From an uncultured Collinsella sp. (GTDB taxonomy: Bacteria > Actinomycetota > Coriobacteriia > Coriobacteriales > Coriobacteriaceae), in NCBI GenBank assembly GCA_900765115.1, contig CAAFQK010000082.1, positions 1 through 64,000 on the forward strand: a DNA stretch of 64,000 nt. The letters are read 5' to 3'. Below are positions 42,837 to 51,078 of the stretch, in pieces; position 1 is the stretch's first letter; each line of letters opens with the position of its first letter. Both the position numbers and the translations under genes were made by a program. The notes below the pieces were generated by a model that worked only from the letters and a program-made list of their open reading frames with translations, did not search any database and had not been told where the DNA came from.

Positions 42837-44171
42837 ATGAGCAAGACAATAGTTAAGCCCACGCTCTCACTGGGCAACCACATCTATCTGTATCGCCTGC
42901 TGCGCGACGCGATTGGGTGCGGCAAGCAAACGTTTATGACGCAGGTCGAGGAGGCACTCGCCACTGGTGACATGGCCGCTTATGACCTGGGCTTTGAGTC
43001 CACGCGCGAGTTGCTCGAGGAGCTCGACGACTGCATTAAGCTGACCGTCTTTAAGGGCGGTCGCCTGTATGCCACCGTCATCGCCAACGATGCCTGGGAT
43101 ACCGCCCTTGCCAAGGGCGAGGATAAGCCCAAGGCAGCCAAGGGAGCCAAGCAGTCCTACAAAAAGAAAAAGCGCGGCGAGAAGGACCTCAAGGCCGTGC
43201 GCCCTAAGCACGTTAAGCGTCCCGAGCCCGAGCCCGTGGCCGAAGTCGCTCCGGAGCCCGAGCCCGAGACAGAAATCGAAGTCGCTATTGAGGTAACGGC
43301 AGAAGCCGAAACCGAAATCGCCGCCACGACCGATCCAAAAGTCATATCCGAGCAGGAAGCCACTGTGGAGCTCAACGAAGCGCCCAAGTCGACAACCGAA
43401 GAAGCCGCTGACCAACCCGAGCCGTCTGCGTTCCAAAACAGCGATGTCTTTGGCGACGAGGCCGAGGACGATCAGCCCGAAGAGCCCGCAGAACAGGACG
43501 CTGCCGAGGCGGCATCGGAACCCGAGGCACCGCAGCCTGCCATCTCACTCACGGTCGTCTATGACCCCGAGAACGCAAACGCCGGCATCACCACCATGGC
43601 ATCCACGCCCATCGAGGCAAAGTCGAGCGTCGAGAATCAGAGCGCTCCGCAAGTCGAGTTCGACACCGCGACCGCAGACGCACCTGCCATCGTCGAACCC
43701 GCAGATTCCGCGGCGATGCCGAAAGCGGACACCGAATCAGTACTCGGCGCCGAACCCGCGCCCGTCATCGAGGTGACGCCCGTCAATGAGCAGGCCTTCG
43801 CACCGACGATGGTACCGGCCCCCGCACCCGTAGCGCCCGCCATCCCCGAGGACTTCCCCATCGATTTCGCAACCGAGGTCTTCTGCCCCGGCCCGCTTCT
43901 GCACCAGCTGTCGACCTATCTCCCCTACGGCGCCGATACCCTCGGCATCGTCGGCGAGTACTACTGGATTGCCCGCGAGCGCGGTACCATCGAGGCCGCG
44001 CGAAACCGCGCAAGCTTCCCCCTGCGCTACACGCAGGACGGCGAGCGCCACGAGGTTGCCGTGCGCATCCGCCGCAACACCACCGGCGGTCTCGGAGCCA
44101 CCTGGACCATCGATAAAGTCGAAGAACCCGAGCAGAAACGAAAAACGGCTCAAACCCAAATCAGGATTTGA
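42837..44171 (+). CDS. hypothetical protein with long acidic Pro/Glu/Ala-rich linker
   Basis: The 444-residue protein has three parts. The N-terminal ~95 residues form a compact helical domain (LGNHIYLYRLLRDAIGCGKQ, then AAYDLGFESTRELLEELDDC). A Lys-rich patch and then about 220 residues of Glu/Pro/Ala/Thr low complexity follow. The C-terminal ~100 residues are folded (FATEVFCPGPLLHQLSTYLP, then IVGEYYWIARERGTIEAARN and a GGLGATWTIDKVE end). No known family comes to mind. The ATG at 42837 has AGAGGAG upstream. The gene's terminator stem begins inside its last codons. Confidence 0.75.
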   Translation: MSKTIVKPTLSLGNHIYLYRLLRDAIGCGKQTFMTQVEEALATGDMAAYDLGFESTRELLEELDDCIKLTVFKGGRLYATVIANDAWDTALAKGEDKPKAAKGAKQSYKKKKRGEKDLKAVRPKHVKRPEPEPVAEVAPEPEPETEIEVAIEVTAEAETEIAATTDPKVISEQEATVELNEAPKSTTEEAADQPEPSAFQNSDVFGDEAEDDQPEEPAEQDAAEAASEPEAPQPAISLTVVYDPENANAGITTMASTPIEAKSSVENQSAPQVEFDTATADAPAIVEPADSAAMPKADTESVLGAEPAPVIEVTPVNEQAFAPTMVPAPAPVAPAIPEDFPIDFATEVFCPGPLLHQLSTYLPYGADTLGIVGEYYWIARERGTIEAARNRASFPLRYTQDGERHEVAVRIRRNTTGGLGATWTIDKVEEPEQKRKTAQTQIRI

Positions 44172-44180
44172 GCCGTTTTT
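44144..44180 (+). terminator. terminator overlapping the 3' end of the preceding gene
   Basis: AACGGCTCAAA pairs with the TTTGAGCCGTT that ends the stem at 44177, and TTTTT-type sequence follows. The left arm codes for the last residues of the upstream protein. Confidence 0.85.
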
Positions 44181-44212
44181 ATTTGTTGATGTTGCGTAAC
44201 CAACAGCGAGGG

Positions 44213-44306
44213 GGCCGCAAGGGCCCCAGGTTGCCGTGAAAGAGGAGCGACGCGTACTTCGGTACGCGAGCGACGGCTTGAACGGCAAGATGGGGTGCTT
44301 GCGACC
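44213..44306 (+). repeat. structured ~100-nt intergenic element, copy A
   Basis: Nested stems are: GGCCGCAAG (44213-44221) with CTTGCGACC (44298-44306); CCCCA (44224) with TGGGG (44291); TTGCCGT (44231-44237) with ACGGCAA (44282-44288); and GCGTAC-TTCG-GTACGC (44252-44267). The single-stranded parts, such as GAAAGAGGAGCGA, are nearly identical to copy B at 14488-14588, whereas stem bases differ in pairs. Confidence 0.85.
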
Positions 44307-44322
44307 CGCGCAGCGTCGAGCA

Positions 44323-44349
44323 GTTACGCGGTTTGGAAAACCGCGTAAC
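44323..44349. repeat. GTTACGCGGTTT palindrome, copy 2
   Basis: GTTACGCGGTTT and AAACCGCGTAAC are 3 bases apart, just beyond the ettA stop. The arms are identical to those at 29316-29343, and both copies follow directly on a gene end. Confidence 0.7.
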
Positions 44350-44352
44350 GAT

Positions 44353-46032
44353 CTAGTCGCGCGTCAGCTTGCGGTGAATACGATGCGGCTGGGCTGCGTC
44401 CTCACCCAGGCGCTCGATACGGTTGGCCTGATAGGCCTCAAAGTTGCCCTCGAACCAATACCAGTTGCCCGGATTCTCGTCGGTGCCCTCCCACGCCAGA
44501 ATGTGCGTGGCGACGCGGTCCAGGAACATACGATCGTGGCTAATGACCACCGAGCAGCCCGGGAACTCGAGCAGCGCCGCCTCGAGCGAGGACAGCGTCT
44601 CGACGTCGAGGTCGTTCGTGGGCTCGTCGAGGAGCAGCAGGTTGCCGCCCTGCTTGAGCGTGAGCGCCAGGTTCAGACGGTTGCGCTCGCCACCGGAGAG
44701 TACGCCAGCGCGCTTCTGCTGGTCCTGGCCCTTAAAGCCAAAGCTCGCCACGTACGCGCGGCTGGGGACCTCGGTCTCGCCGACCATCATGTGGTCCAGA
44801 CCATCCGAGACGACCTCCCACAGGTTCTTGTCGGGGTCGATGCCAGAACGGTTCTGATCGACATAGGAGATCTTGACGGTCTCGCCCACCTCGAGCTCGC
44901 CCGAAGTCAGCGGCTCCAGGCCCACGATGGTCTTGAAGAGCGTAGTCTTGCCCACACCGTTGGGGCCGATGACGCCCACGATGCCGTTACGCGGCAGGGT
45001 GAAAGAAAGGTCGTCGATGAGCACGCGACCGTCGAATTCCTTGTGCAGGTGATGGGCCTCGAGCACCTTGTTACCCAAACGCGGTCCAACGGGAATGCGG
45101 ATATCGGTCCAGTCGAGCTTCTGGCTTGCGCGGGCCTCGGCCTCCATCTCCTCGTAGCGAGCCAGACGGGCCTTGTTCTTTGCCTGGCGAGCCTTGGGCG
45201 AGCTGCGTACCCACTCGAGCTCGGCCTCCATGCGCTTGGCGAGCTTGGCGTCGCGGTTGCCCTGCGCCTCGATACGGGCGGCCTTGGTCTCCAGATACGT
45301 GGAGTAGTTGCCCTTGTAGGGATAAAGGTGACCGCGGTCGACCTCGCAGATCCACTCGGCAACGTTATCCAGGAAGTAGCGATCGTGCGTGACGGCAAGC
45401 ACCGCGCCCTGGTAGTTGTGCAGGAAGTGCTCGAGCCACAGGATCGACTCGGCGTCCAGGTGGTTCGTGGGCTCGTCGAGCAGCAGCAGGTCGGGAGCTT
45501 CGAGCAGCAGCTTGCACAGGGCCACGCGACGGCGCTCGCCGCCGGAAAGTACGTTGACCGGCATGTCGGAATCGGGCAGCTGCAGGGCGTCCATGGCCTG
45601 GCCGAGCTTGGAATCGATATCCCAGCCGTCGGCGGCGTCGATCTCGTCCTGGAGCTTGCCCATCTCGGCCATGAGGGCATCCATGTCGCAGTCCGGGTCG
45701 CACATCTCCTCGCCGATTTTGTTGAAGCGATCGACCTTGGCGATCATGTCGCCAAATGCCATGCGCACGTTCTCGATGACGGTCTTGTCGTCGTCGAGCG
45801 GCGGCTCCTGCTGCAGGATGCCCACGGTGTAGCCGGGGGTGAGCTTGGCATCACCGTTGGAGACCTCCTCGATGCCGGCCATGATCTTGAGCAGGGTCGA
45901 CTTGCCCATACCGTTGGGGCCCACGACGCCGATCTTGGCACCGGGGTAGAAGCTCAGGGTCACGTCGTCAAGGATTACCTTGTCGCCATGGGCCTTGCGA
46001 GCCTGATACATCTGGTAGATGAACTCCGCCAT
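44353..46032 (-). CDS. ettA: energy-dependent translational throttle protein EttA (ABC-F)
   Basis: This 559-residue soluble protein has two ABC ATPase domains and no membrane part. Walker A motifs are GPNGMGKST and GPNGVGKTT, signatures are LSGGERRRVAL and LSGGERNRLNL, and Walker B motifs are LLLLDEPTNHLD and LLLLDEPTNDLD. The inter-domain linker and arm (KAARIEAQGNRDAKLAKRME, then SSPKARQAKNKARLARYEEM) are typical of EttA. It binds the ribosomal E site and gates the first peptide bonds according to the ATP/ADP ratio. Confidence 0.95.
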   Translation of the reverse strand: MAEFIYQMYQARKAHGDKVILDDVTLSFYPGAKIGVVGPNGMGKSTLLKIMAGIEEVSNGDAKLTPGYTVGILQQEPPLDDDKTVIENVRMAFGDMIAKVDRFNKIGEEMCDPDCDMDALMAEMGKLQDEIDAADGWDIDSKLGQAMDALQLPDSDMPVNVLSGGERRRVALCKLLLEAPDLLLLDEPTNHLDAESILWLEHFLHNYQGAVLAVTHDRYFLDNVAEWICEVDRGHLYPYKGNYSTYLETKAARIEAQGNRDAKLAKRMEAELEWVRSSPKARQAKNKARLARYEEMEAEARASQKLDWTDIRIPVGPRLGNKVLEAHHLHKEFDGRVLIDDLSFTLPRNGIVGVIGPNGVGKTTLFKTIVGLEPLTSGELEVGETVKISYVDQNRSGIDPDKNLWEVVSDGLDHMMVGETEVPSRAYVASFGFKGQDQQKRAGVLSGGERNRLNLALTLKQGGNLLLLDEPTNDLDVETLSSLEAALLEFPGCSVVISHDRMFLDRVATHILAWEGTDENPGNWYWFEGNFEAYQANRIERLGEDAAQPHRIHRKLTRD

Positions 46033-46123
46033 TTGCCTGTTTTATCCTTTCTACCTGCTGTTTCCCTATTCTTGTTTCGCTTTAGTGGAAACGAAATGAG
46101 AAAACCAGCTCTGAAACGTAACG

Positions 46124-46143
46124 AAAAAGGGGCATGGTTGCCC
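46124..46143 (-). terminator. terminator after sdpI
   Basis: On the minus strand GGGCA and TGCCC close a small loop, extended by GGGG/CCCC, and are followed by TTTTTCG. It lies about 90 bases past the sdpI stop. Confidence 0.7.
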
Positions 46144-46231
46144 ACACCCCCTAATACTACCTGGGAAAAGTCCCCCGGAACATACTATGAACTGCGTACG
46201 CTAGTTTTCCGCAACCTTAACGAGCGGCTCG

Positions 46232-46921
46232 CTACGATTTGCGCCACAACAGATACGAGTAGACGTAGACGGCTCCAACCGAACCAAACGCCAGGACCGC
46301 AATCACCGCGGCGACGACTTCACTCGAAAGCACGCTGCCTGCCACGCCCATCACTATCAAGCCGACACCCAGCACCATAAAGCAGGCACCGCCAAAGCGC
46401 TGCGTACGGCGCCAGTTCTCGGGATCGGCAAGCGCCCAAGGTGTCTTGATACCGAGCGTATAGTTCTGCTTCACACGCGGCAAGTAGTTGCCTACGCCGA
46501 TGAACAGCAAACCGACAACACCGGAAATAAGCACGTTGACCGAACCGACCGCCGGCACCACGCCCCAGACCGTAAGCTCTCCCAGCCAGCTTATGGCGCA
46601 CATGAACAAGGTGAAGGCGATTACGAAGCCCTGGTAGAACTTGCCCGAGGTTCGATATGCCTCACCTTTGGGGTCGATGCGCGGCACCACGCAGAACATT
46701 GCGAGAAGCGCCAGAGGCAGCACGCCGAGCGCGGAGGCCATCCAGCTAGGACCCCAACCGTCGACGGCGCCGTTCGCGCCCCAGTGCGTGGGAATCTGTG
46801 CAGGCAAGCTCGGCATCACCATGAGGTGCGCTACGACATTGGCGACGCACAGAACAACCAGCGCAATCCACACGCGCAACGATACCCCCGTGGGGTGAAT
46901 GCCCTTGTTTTCGTTATTCAT
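46232..46921 (-). CDS. sdpI: SdpI-like membrane protein
   Basis: The 229-residue protein has six or so membrane segments. The early DUF1648-type stretch reads LPAQIPTHWGANGAVDGWGP. A later SdpI-type stretch is LFIGVGNYLPRVKQNYTLGI, then KTPWALADPENWRRTQRFGG. In Bacillus SdpI gives immunity to the SdpC killing toxin and senses it for the SdpR repressor. No sdpC-like toxin is in the window, so its natural signal is unknown. The ATG at 46921 overlaps the upstream regulator's stop. Confidence 0.9.
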   Translation of the reverse strand: MNNENKGIHPTGVSLRVWIALVVLCVANVVAHLMVMPSLPAQIPTHWGANGAVDGWGPSWMASALGVLPLALLAMFCVVPRIDPKGEAYRTSGKFYQGFVIAFTLFMCAISWLGELTVWGVVPAVGSVNVLISGVVGLLFIGVGNYLPRVKQNYTLGIKTPWALADPENWRRTQRFGGACFMVLGVGLIVMGVAGSVLSSEVVAAVIAVLAFGSVGAVYVYSYLLWRKS

Positions 46922-47192
46922 CCTTATCACCTTCCGTGTTTGTAAAGCCCATAAACCAACCGATCAAGTCCTGCATGACGGTGGTATTTAAGCTGTATAC
47001 GATGTTTTGGCCATGACGTTCGTCGGTCACCAGCCCGGCATTTTTAAGCGTCGCCAAATGGTGGCTCAGCGAAGGCTTGCTGATGTCAAAATGCTCGGCA
47101 AGCTCCCCCGCCGTGCAATTGCCCTCGCGCAGCAGCTCCAAAATACGCCGCCGCGTCGGATCGGCCAGTGCCTTAAAACCCTCTCCCGGCAT
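46914..47192 (-). CDS. sdpR: ArsR-family repressor, SdpR-like
   Basis: This 92-residue winged-helix protein is typical of autorepressors paired with SdpI: FKALADPTRRRILELLREGN, then CTAGELAEHFDISKPSLSHH and LATLKNAGLVTDERHGQNIV. It lacks the Cys metal-binding motif of arsenic sensors. The ATG at 47192 has AGGAGG upstream. The stop overlaps sdpI, so it is a two-gene operon. Confidence 0.92.
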   Translation of the reverse strand: MPGEGFKALADPTRRRILELLREGNCTAGELAEHFDISKPSLSHHLATLKNAGLVTDERHGQNIVYSLNTTVMQDLIGWFMGFTNTEGDKDE

Positions 47193-47227
47193 AGAACCTC
47201 CTCTCACCAGTTCGTTCGACGCGCACA

Positions 47228-47256
47228 CTATACTCGATATTTAGATGTTTGTCTAA
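47228..47256 (-). promoter_or_regulatory. sdpRI promoter with overlapping operator
   Basis: On the minus strand TTAGAC and TATAGT (47228-47233) are 18 bases apart. TTAGA (47241-47245) and TCTAA (47252-47256) form an inverted repeat that covers the -35 box. A further TTAGAT copy lies just upstream. It is a likely autorepression site for the ArsR protein. Confidence 0.6.
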
Positions 47257-47301
47257 TTATCTAATTCAGCAATAGCCATAGAACACTCGTTCGCTTTTAG
47301 T

Positions 47302-47307
47302 TACAAT
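47302..47307 (+). promoter_or_regulatory. candidate -10 box of the 28-residue peptide gene
   Basis: TACAAT stands about 50 bases before the small peptide start. The complementary leader arm at 47315-47334 begins 8 bases downstream, as expected near a transcript 5' end. No good -35 box is visible. Confidence 0.4.
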
Positions 47308-47359
47308 ACCGTTAGAAGCAGATGGGCCAGCTCCCCTCTACCAGAGAAGGAGATGGACT

Positions 47360-47446
47360 ATGAGTATTGACGATGTCCTGACGTTGTTATTGCTTGTAAT
47401 CGCGGCTGTGGAGCTCGGCATCCACATTGGAGGTCGAATGAAATAG
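47360..47446 (+). CDS. 28-residue hydrophobic peptide, possible type I toxin
   Basis: AGAAGGAG is 6 bases before the ATG. The peptide reads MSIDDVLTLLLLVIAAVEL, then GIHIGGRMK, one membrane helix with a basic end. This is the size and layout of holin-like type I toxins. The transcript's 5' part (47315-47334) is complementary to two 3' segments (47499-47508 and 47527-47537), as in toxin mRNAs that hide their start by end-to-end pairing. I see no clear antisense RNA promoter. A harmless small membrane protein remains possible. The gap to 47655 holds no other gene. Confidence 0.6.
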   Translation: MSIDDVLTLLLLVIAAVELGIHIGGRMK

Positions 47447-47655
47447 CCGCCCCCGCGTAATGCGAAGACGGCCACTTCTCACGCCATAAACGTGTTTCGG
47501 AGTTGGCCAACCCGCGGCCACGGGTGCCATCTGCTTCAATCTTATGCGAATCCCCGCTTCATTTCAACATGCCCCAAGGCCTCAAATGGAGGCAGAATAA
47601 TACCTATAATGGCGATAGCCAATTACGTTAATTACTTCCCCATCGGAGGATATCT

Positions 47656-48453
47656 ATGACCGAAACCGCAGCCGCCGCTCCCGTCGAGACGCGCGACACC
47701 AAGCTCGAGATCATCATGGGGCGCGAGGCGCTCGACAAGCTCGCCGACGCCACGGTGTTGGTGCTCGGCTGCGGCGGCGTGGGCTCTAACTGCTGCGAAG
47801 CGCTCGCCCGCGGCGGCATCGGCCATTTCGTAATTCTGGATAAAGACATCATTGCGCCCAGCAATATCAACCGTCAGGCCATCGCGTTTCACAGCACCAT
47901 CGGCAAGCGTAAAGTCGACGTCATGGAGGCCATGATCCATGACATCAACCCTGCCGCCACCGTCATCAAGCGCACCGAATACCTGCTGAGCGACAACATC
48001 GACGAATTCTTCGCGAGCGTTCTGGAGCAGACAGGTGGCACGCTCAACTACGTTATCGACGCCATCGATACCATCTCGGCCAAGCTCACCGTCGCCAAGT
48101 ATGCTCAGGACCACGACATTCGCCTGGTGAGCTCCATGGGCGGCGGGAACAAGCTGCATCCCGAATGCCTGCGCTTCGCCGATATCTTTGACACGGTGCG
48201 CGACCCCATGAGCCGTATCATGCGCAAAGAGTGCAAAAAACGTGGCATCAAGAGCCTGCACGTTCTATTTAGCTGCGAGGAGTCGGTCAAGACTCAGCGC
48301 CGTGACCCCTCCAACATCCACGAGCGCACCGAGCTCGGAACCGCCAGCTTTATGCCGCCCATCATGGGCCAGATGATTGCCGGCGAGGTTATTCGCAAGA
48401 TCAGTGGACGCGGTACCGAGCGCGTTCGCGCCGACGGCCAGCGCCTGGACTAG
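47656..48453 (+). CDS. tcdA: tRNA threonylcarbamoyladenosine dehydratase (TcdA)
   Basis: This 265-residue E1-like (ThiF/HesA superfamily) enzyme has the ATP-binding VLVLGCGGVGSNCCEALARG, DKDIIAPSNINRQAI and YVIDAIDTISAKL, with the catalytic Cys region SLHVLFSCEE. TcdA cyclises t6A37 of ANN-decoding tRNAs to ct6A. The ATG follows GGAGGATATCT. A TatD gene follows in 14 bases, so they are probably cotranscribed. Confidence 0.9.
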   Translation: MTETAAAAPVETRDTKLEIIMGREALDKLADATVLVLGCGGVGSNCCEALARGGIGHFVILDKDIIAPSNINRQAIAFHSTIGKRKVDVMEAMIHDINPAATVIKRTEYLLSDNIDEFFASVLEQTGGTLNYVIDAIDTISAKLTVAKYAQDHDIRLVSSMGGGNKLHPECLRFADIFDTVRDPMSRIMRKECKKRGIKSLHVLFSCEESVKTQRRDPSNIHERTELGTASFMPPIMGQMIAGEVIRKISGRGTERVRADGQRLD

Positions 48454-48467
48454 CAAGGCACACCGCG

Positions 48468-49250
48468 ATGAAGCTGCAGTCCTTTGATGCTCACTGTCAC
48501 CTCGACCTGATGGCCAGCCCGAACACCGTTGCCCACGAAGCCGCAGCGATGGGACTGGAGCTCTTTGATTGCGGCGTCGATCCACGCGATTTCGCGTCAG
48601 CATCCGAACGCGCCAGCAGTAGTCCCAACGTTATTGCAGGGGTGGGCCTCCACCCCTGGTGGATTGCCGACGGCCGATGCGGAACCGCCGAGGTCGGCCT
48701 GCTTTGTGAACTCGCCATCCGGGAACGGTTTATCGGCGAGGTCGGGCTCGATTTCTCGCCACGCTTTGCAGGCACCGAGGGAAACCAGACGCAGGCATTT
48801 GAACGGCTATGCCGAACGTTATCGCAGTCCCCGCTACCTGGACGCGTTCTATCCATTCACGCCGTTCGCGCGGCGGGAGCAACTTTGGACACTTTGGAGT
48901 CGAACGACCTTCTAAAGGACGTCCCCAACTCCCCCACCATTATCTTCCACTGGTTTAGCGGCACCTCAGATGAGTTTGTCCGCGCACGCATTGCGGGCTG
49001 CTACTTTTCCGTGAATGAACGCATGCTTGCGACCAAACGTGGGCGCGAATACGCACGACAGATTCCACTTGATCGCTTGCTACTCGAAACCGACGCGCCG
49101 GCCGAACCAGACGCGGAAACATCCGCGCGACAGCTCGTCGATTCACTCATAAGAGTATCCGAGGTCATTGCTGCGCTTAAAAACTGCCCCGAGGAGAGCA
49201 TCAAGTCGGTCGTCCTGGAAAATTCCCACTCCATTTTCGACTTCCGCTGA
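48468..49250 (+). CDS. TatD family metal-dependent hydrolase
   Basis: This 260-residue TIM-barrel nuclease-type hydrolase has metal ligands in FDAHCHLD (HxH), GEVGLDFS (Glu), the His of IFHWFSG and the Asp of LLLETDAPAE. TatD proteins are 3'-5' DNA/RNA exonucleases or deoxyribonucleases. A His normally found in the loop between these motifs (SIHA) is also present. The length is normal. Confidence 0.9.
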   Translation: MKLQSFDAHCHLDLMASPNTVAHEAAAMGLELFDCGVDPRDFASASERASSSPNVIAGVGLHPWWIADGRCGTAEVGLLCELAIRERFIGEVGLDFSPRFAGTEGNQTQAFERLCRTLSQSPLPGRVLSIHAVRAAGATLDTLESNDLLKDVPNSPTIIFHWFSGTSDEFVRARIAGCYFSVNERMLATKRGREYARQIPLDRLLLETDAPAEPDAETSARQLVDSLIRVSEVIAALKNCPEESIKSVVLENSHSIFDFR

Positions 49251-49255
49251 CCTCG

Positions 49256-49485
49256 GTGGGCAAAAAATGCCAAATATGAGTACTGTTGTAAAACTGGTCA
49301 CATTATTTTGCACCAAAACAACGACCTGATAATGTACAACTGTTCATTATCAGGTCGTTTTAGCATACCCAGGGACATATTAGACGGCTTTAAGTTGTCC
49401 GCAGACACTCAACTTGGACCTCAAGAGCCAAATTTTGCTGCTACTAAATTTGTGACAGTACTCATATTTGGCATTTTTTGCCCAC
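49256..49485. mobile_element. 230-bp element with 31-bp perfect terminal inverted repeats (MITE-like)
   Basis: Bases 49256-49286 are perfectly repeated in reverse complement at 49455-49485. The outer part holds GGCAAAAAATGCC, itself a hairpin. Inside lies a second inverted repeat, ACGACCTGATAATG (49321-49334) with CATTATCAGGTCGT (49345-49358), and AAGTTG/CAACTT further on. It has no coding capacity. It occupies nearly the entire gap between tatD and the sugar kinase and looks like a non-autonomous element; no flanking target duplication is obvious. Confidence 0.7.
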
Positions 49486-49551
49486 GACCCTCAAGGGACA
49501 TGCGAATCGCACAACGCAGCCCCCATAAGAGCGTGGGGCAATTCGGCGGCG

Positions 49552-51078
49552 CTATACTAGCTCGTGCATAAGGTCGCAATTTCGCGCATATAGCTCATCA
49601 AAGATACGGCGGCTACCTGCGTACAGCTCATGAGCGTCCATATCAGGCTCGATCGTTTGCGCGACCCCAAGAACCCGGGCAAGCTCACCCCATGATGAAT
49701 AGGCGCCGCCAGCAAGTGCCGCCATAAGAGCATCGCCAAAACATGCGCCCACCGTAACCTTCGCAACCGAGACCTCACGACCGCAGACATCGGCAATCGC
49801 CTGCATCCATACCGGATTCTTAGTTCCGCCGCCCACGAGCATGATGCGCTCGATGGGAAGCCCGTGCTCGCGCTCGATGATGTCGACATGAGCCGCAACA
49901 GTGTAGGCGATCCCTTCCAAAGCCGCGCGGACCATATGGCCCCGGGTATGCCTTTCGGTCAGACCGAAGAACACGCCACGCGCCTCGGGATCGTTGAGCG
50001 GGGTGCGCTCGCCCGCAAAGTATGGAAGACACAGCAGGCCATCTGCTCCAGGACCTACCTGCCCGGCATCGTGCGCCATGACCTCATAGGCATCGGGGCC
50101 GCCGGAGTATTCGGCATCCATGACATCGCGGTACAACTCGCGTCGCAACCACGCCGTCAACGCACCTGCTGTATTGGTCCCGGCGCAGATGCCGTAGGTT
50201 CCGGGGATGATGAATGTCCCTGGCCATAGACGAGCGTCATCGACCATATGGTCCGCCAAATAGATAAAGTAGGCCGTGCTCCCGAGTTGCACCATCATGT
50301 CCCCGGGGCAGAACACTCCAGTAGAAATCGCCTCGGCGCCCGAATCGCCTGTTCCGACAAGCACCGGCGTATCCCTCGCAAGACCGGTTTCAACCGCCGC
50401 CCGATCCGTGATTACGCCGGCGATATCGGTCGCCGCCATGACTTCGGCCATCTGGTCGGGACGGCAGAACCGCGCGCACCCGCGCTCATTAACCTGCCAC
50501 GTCTCACGATCGTATAAGGGAAGGAAATCCTCGGCAAGGTAACGGTCGATCGTAAACCTGCCGGTAAGCTTGGCGCATAGATAGGACGAAGCCGTAAGAA
50601 ACTTCGCCGCCCGCTCATGGACCTCGGGCATATTCTCCTTAAACCAAAGGACCTTAGGGGCGATATCCGACGAACACGGATCGTGTCCAAAGAGCTGGCG
50701 AGCGCGATCGGGACCATATTCGGAAAGAAGCTCGTCAATCTGCGGCTTCGAGCGAGCATCGACCCCGTAGAGAATTGCCGGAGCCAAGGCGTGGCAATCT
50801 TCATCGACCGGCACGCAATCACAGCCCAAAGCCGACAACCCTACGCAGCGGATCTGGTTCGCCTCGATGCCCGCGCGCTCGATAAGCTCGCGAGACAGCC
50901 GGCAAAAATCACCCCACCAAATCGCTTCTGCATCGTGCTGATACCAACCATCCTGAGGGTTCTCGGTCTCATGTTGACAAGATGCCTGCGCCACAATTTG
51001 ACACTCCGCATCTATTAACACACCCTTGGACGCACTCGTTCCAATGTCGATGCCAAGATAGTACGGTATGCCGCTCAC
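49552..51078 (-). CDS. FGGY family carbohydrate kinase (xylulokinase-like)
   Basis: This 508-residue kinase of the actin/hexokinase fold begins YYLGIDIGTSASKGVLID and has GLSALGCDCVPVDED, VLVGTGDSGAEAISTGVFCP, GLLCLPYFAGERTPLNDPEA and the adenosine motif IMLVGGGTKNPVW. The family phosphorylates sugars or polyols such as xylulose, ribulose or glycerol, and the substrate is not set by sequence. It is the last gene of the long operon. Its GTG start overlaps the BtpA gene stop by 4 bases. Confidence 0.88.
   Translation of the reverse strand: MSGIPYYLGIDIGTSASKGVLIDAECQIVAQASCQHETENPQDGWYQHDAEAIWWGDFCRLSRELIERAGIEANQIRCVGLSALGCDCVPVDEDCHALAPAILYGVDARSKPQIDELLSEYGPDRARQLFGHDPCSSDIAPKVLWFKENMPEVHERAAKFLTASSYLCAKLTGRFTIDRYLAEDFLPLYDRETWQVNERGCARFCRPDQMAEVMAATDIAGVITDRAAVETGLARDTPVLVGTGDSGAEAISTGVFCPGDMMVQLGSTAYFIYLADHMVDDARLWPGTFIIPGTYGICAGTNTAGALTAWLRRELYRDVMDAEYSGGPDAYEVMAHDAGQVGPGADGLLCLPYFAGERTPLNDPEARGVFFGLTERHTRGHMVRAALEGIAYTVAAHVDIIEREHGLPIERIMLVGGGTKNPVWMQAIADVCGREVSVAKVTVGACFGDALMAALAGGAYSSWGELARVLGVAQTIEPDMDAHELYAGSRRIFDELYARNCDLMHELV

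Noticed and set aside
46097..46380. Plus-strand frame starting MRKPALKRNEKG in the ettA-sdpI gap
   Set aside because: It has no ribosome binding site, runs into the antisense strand of sdpI and contains the sdpI terminator.
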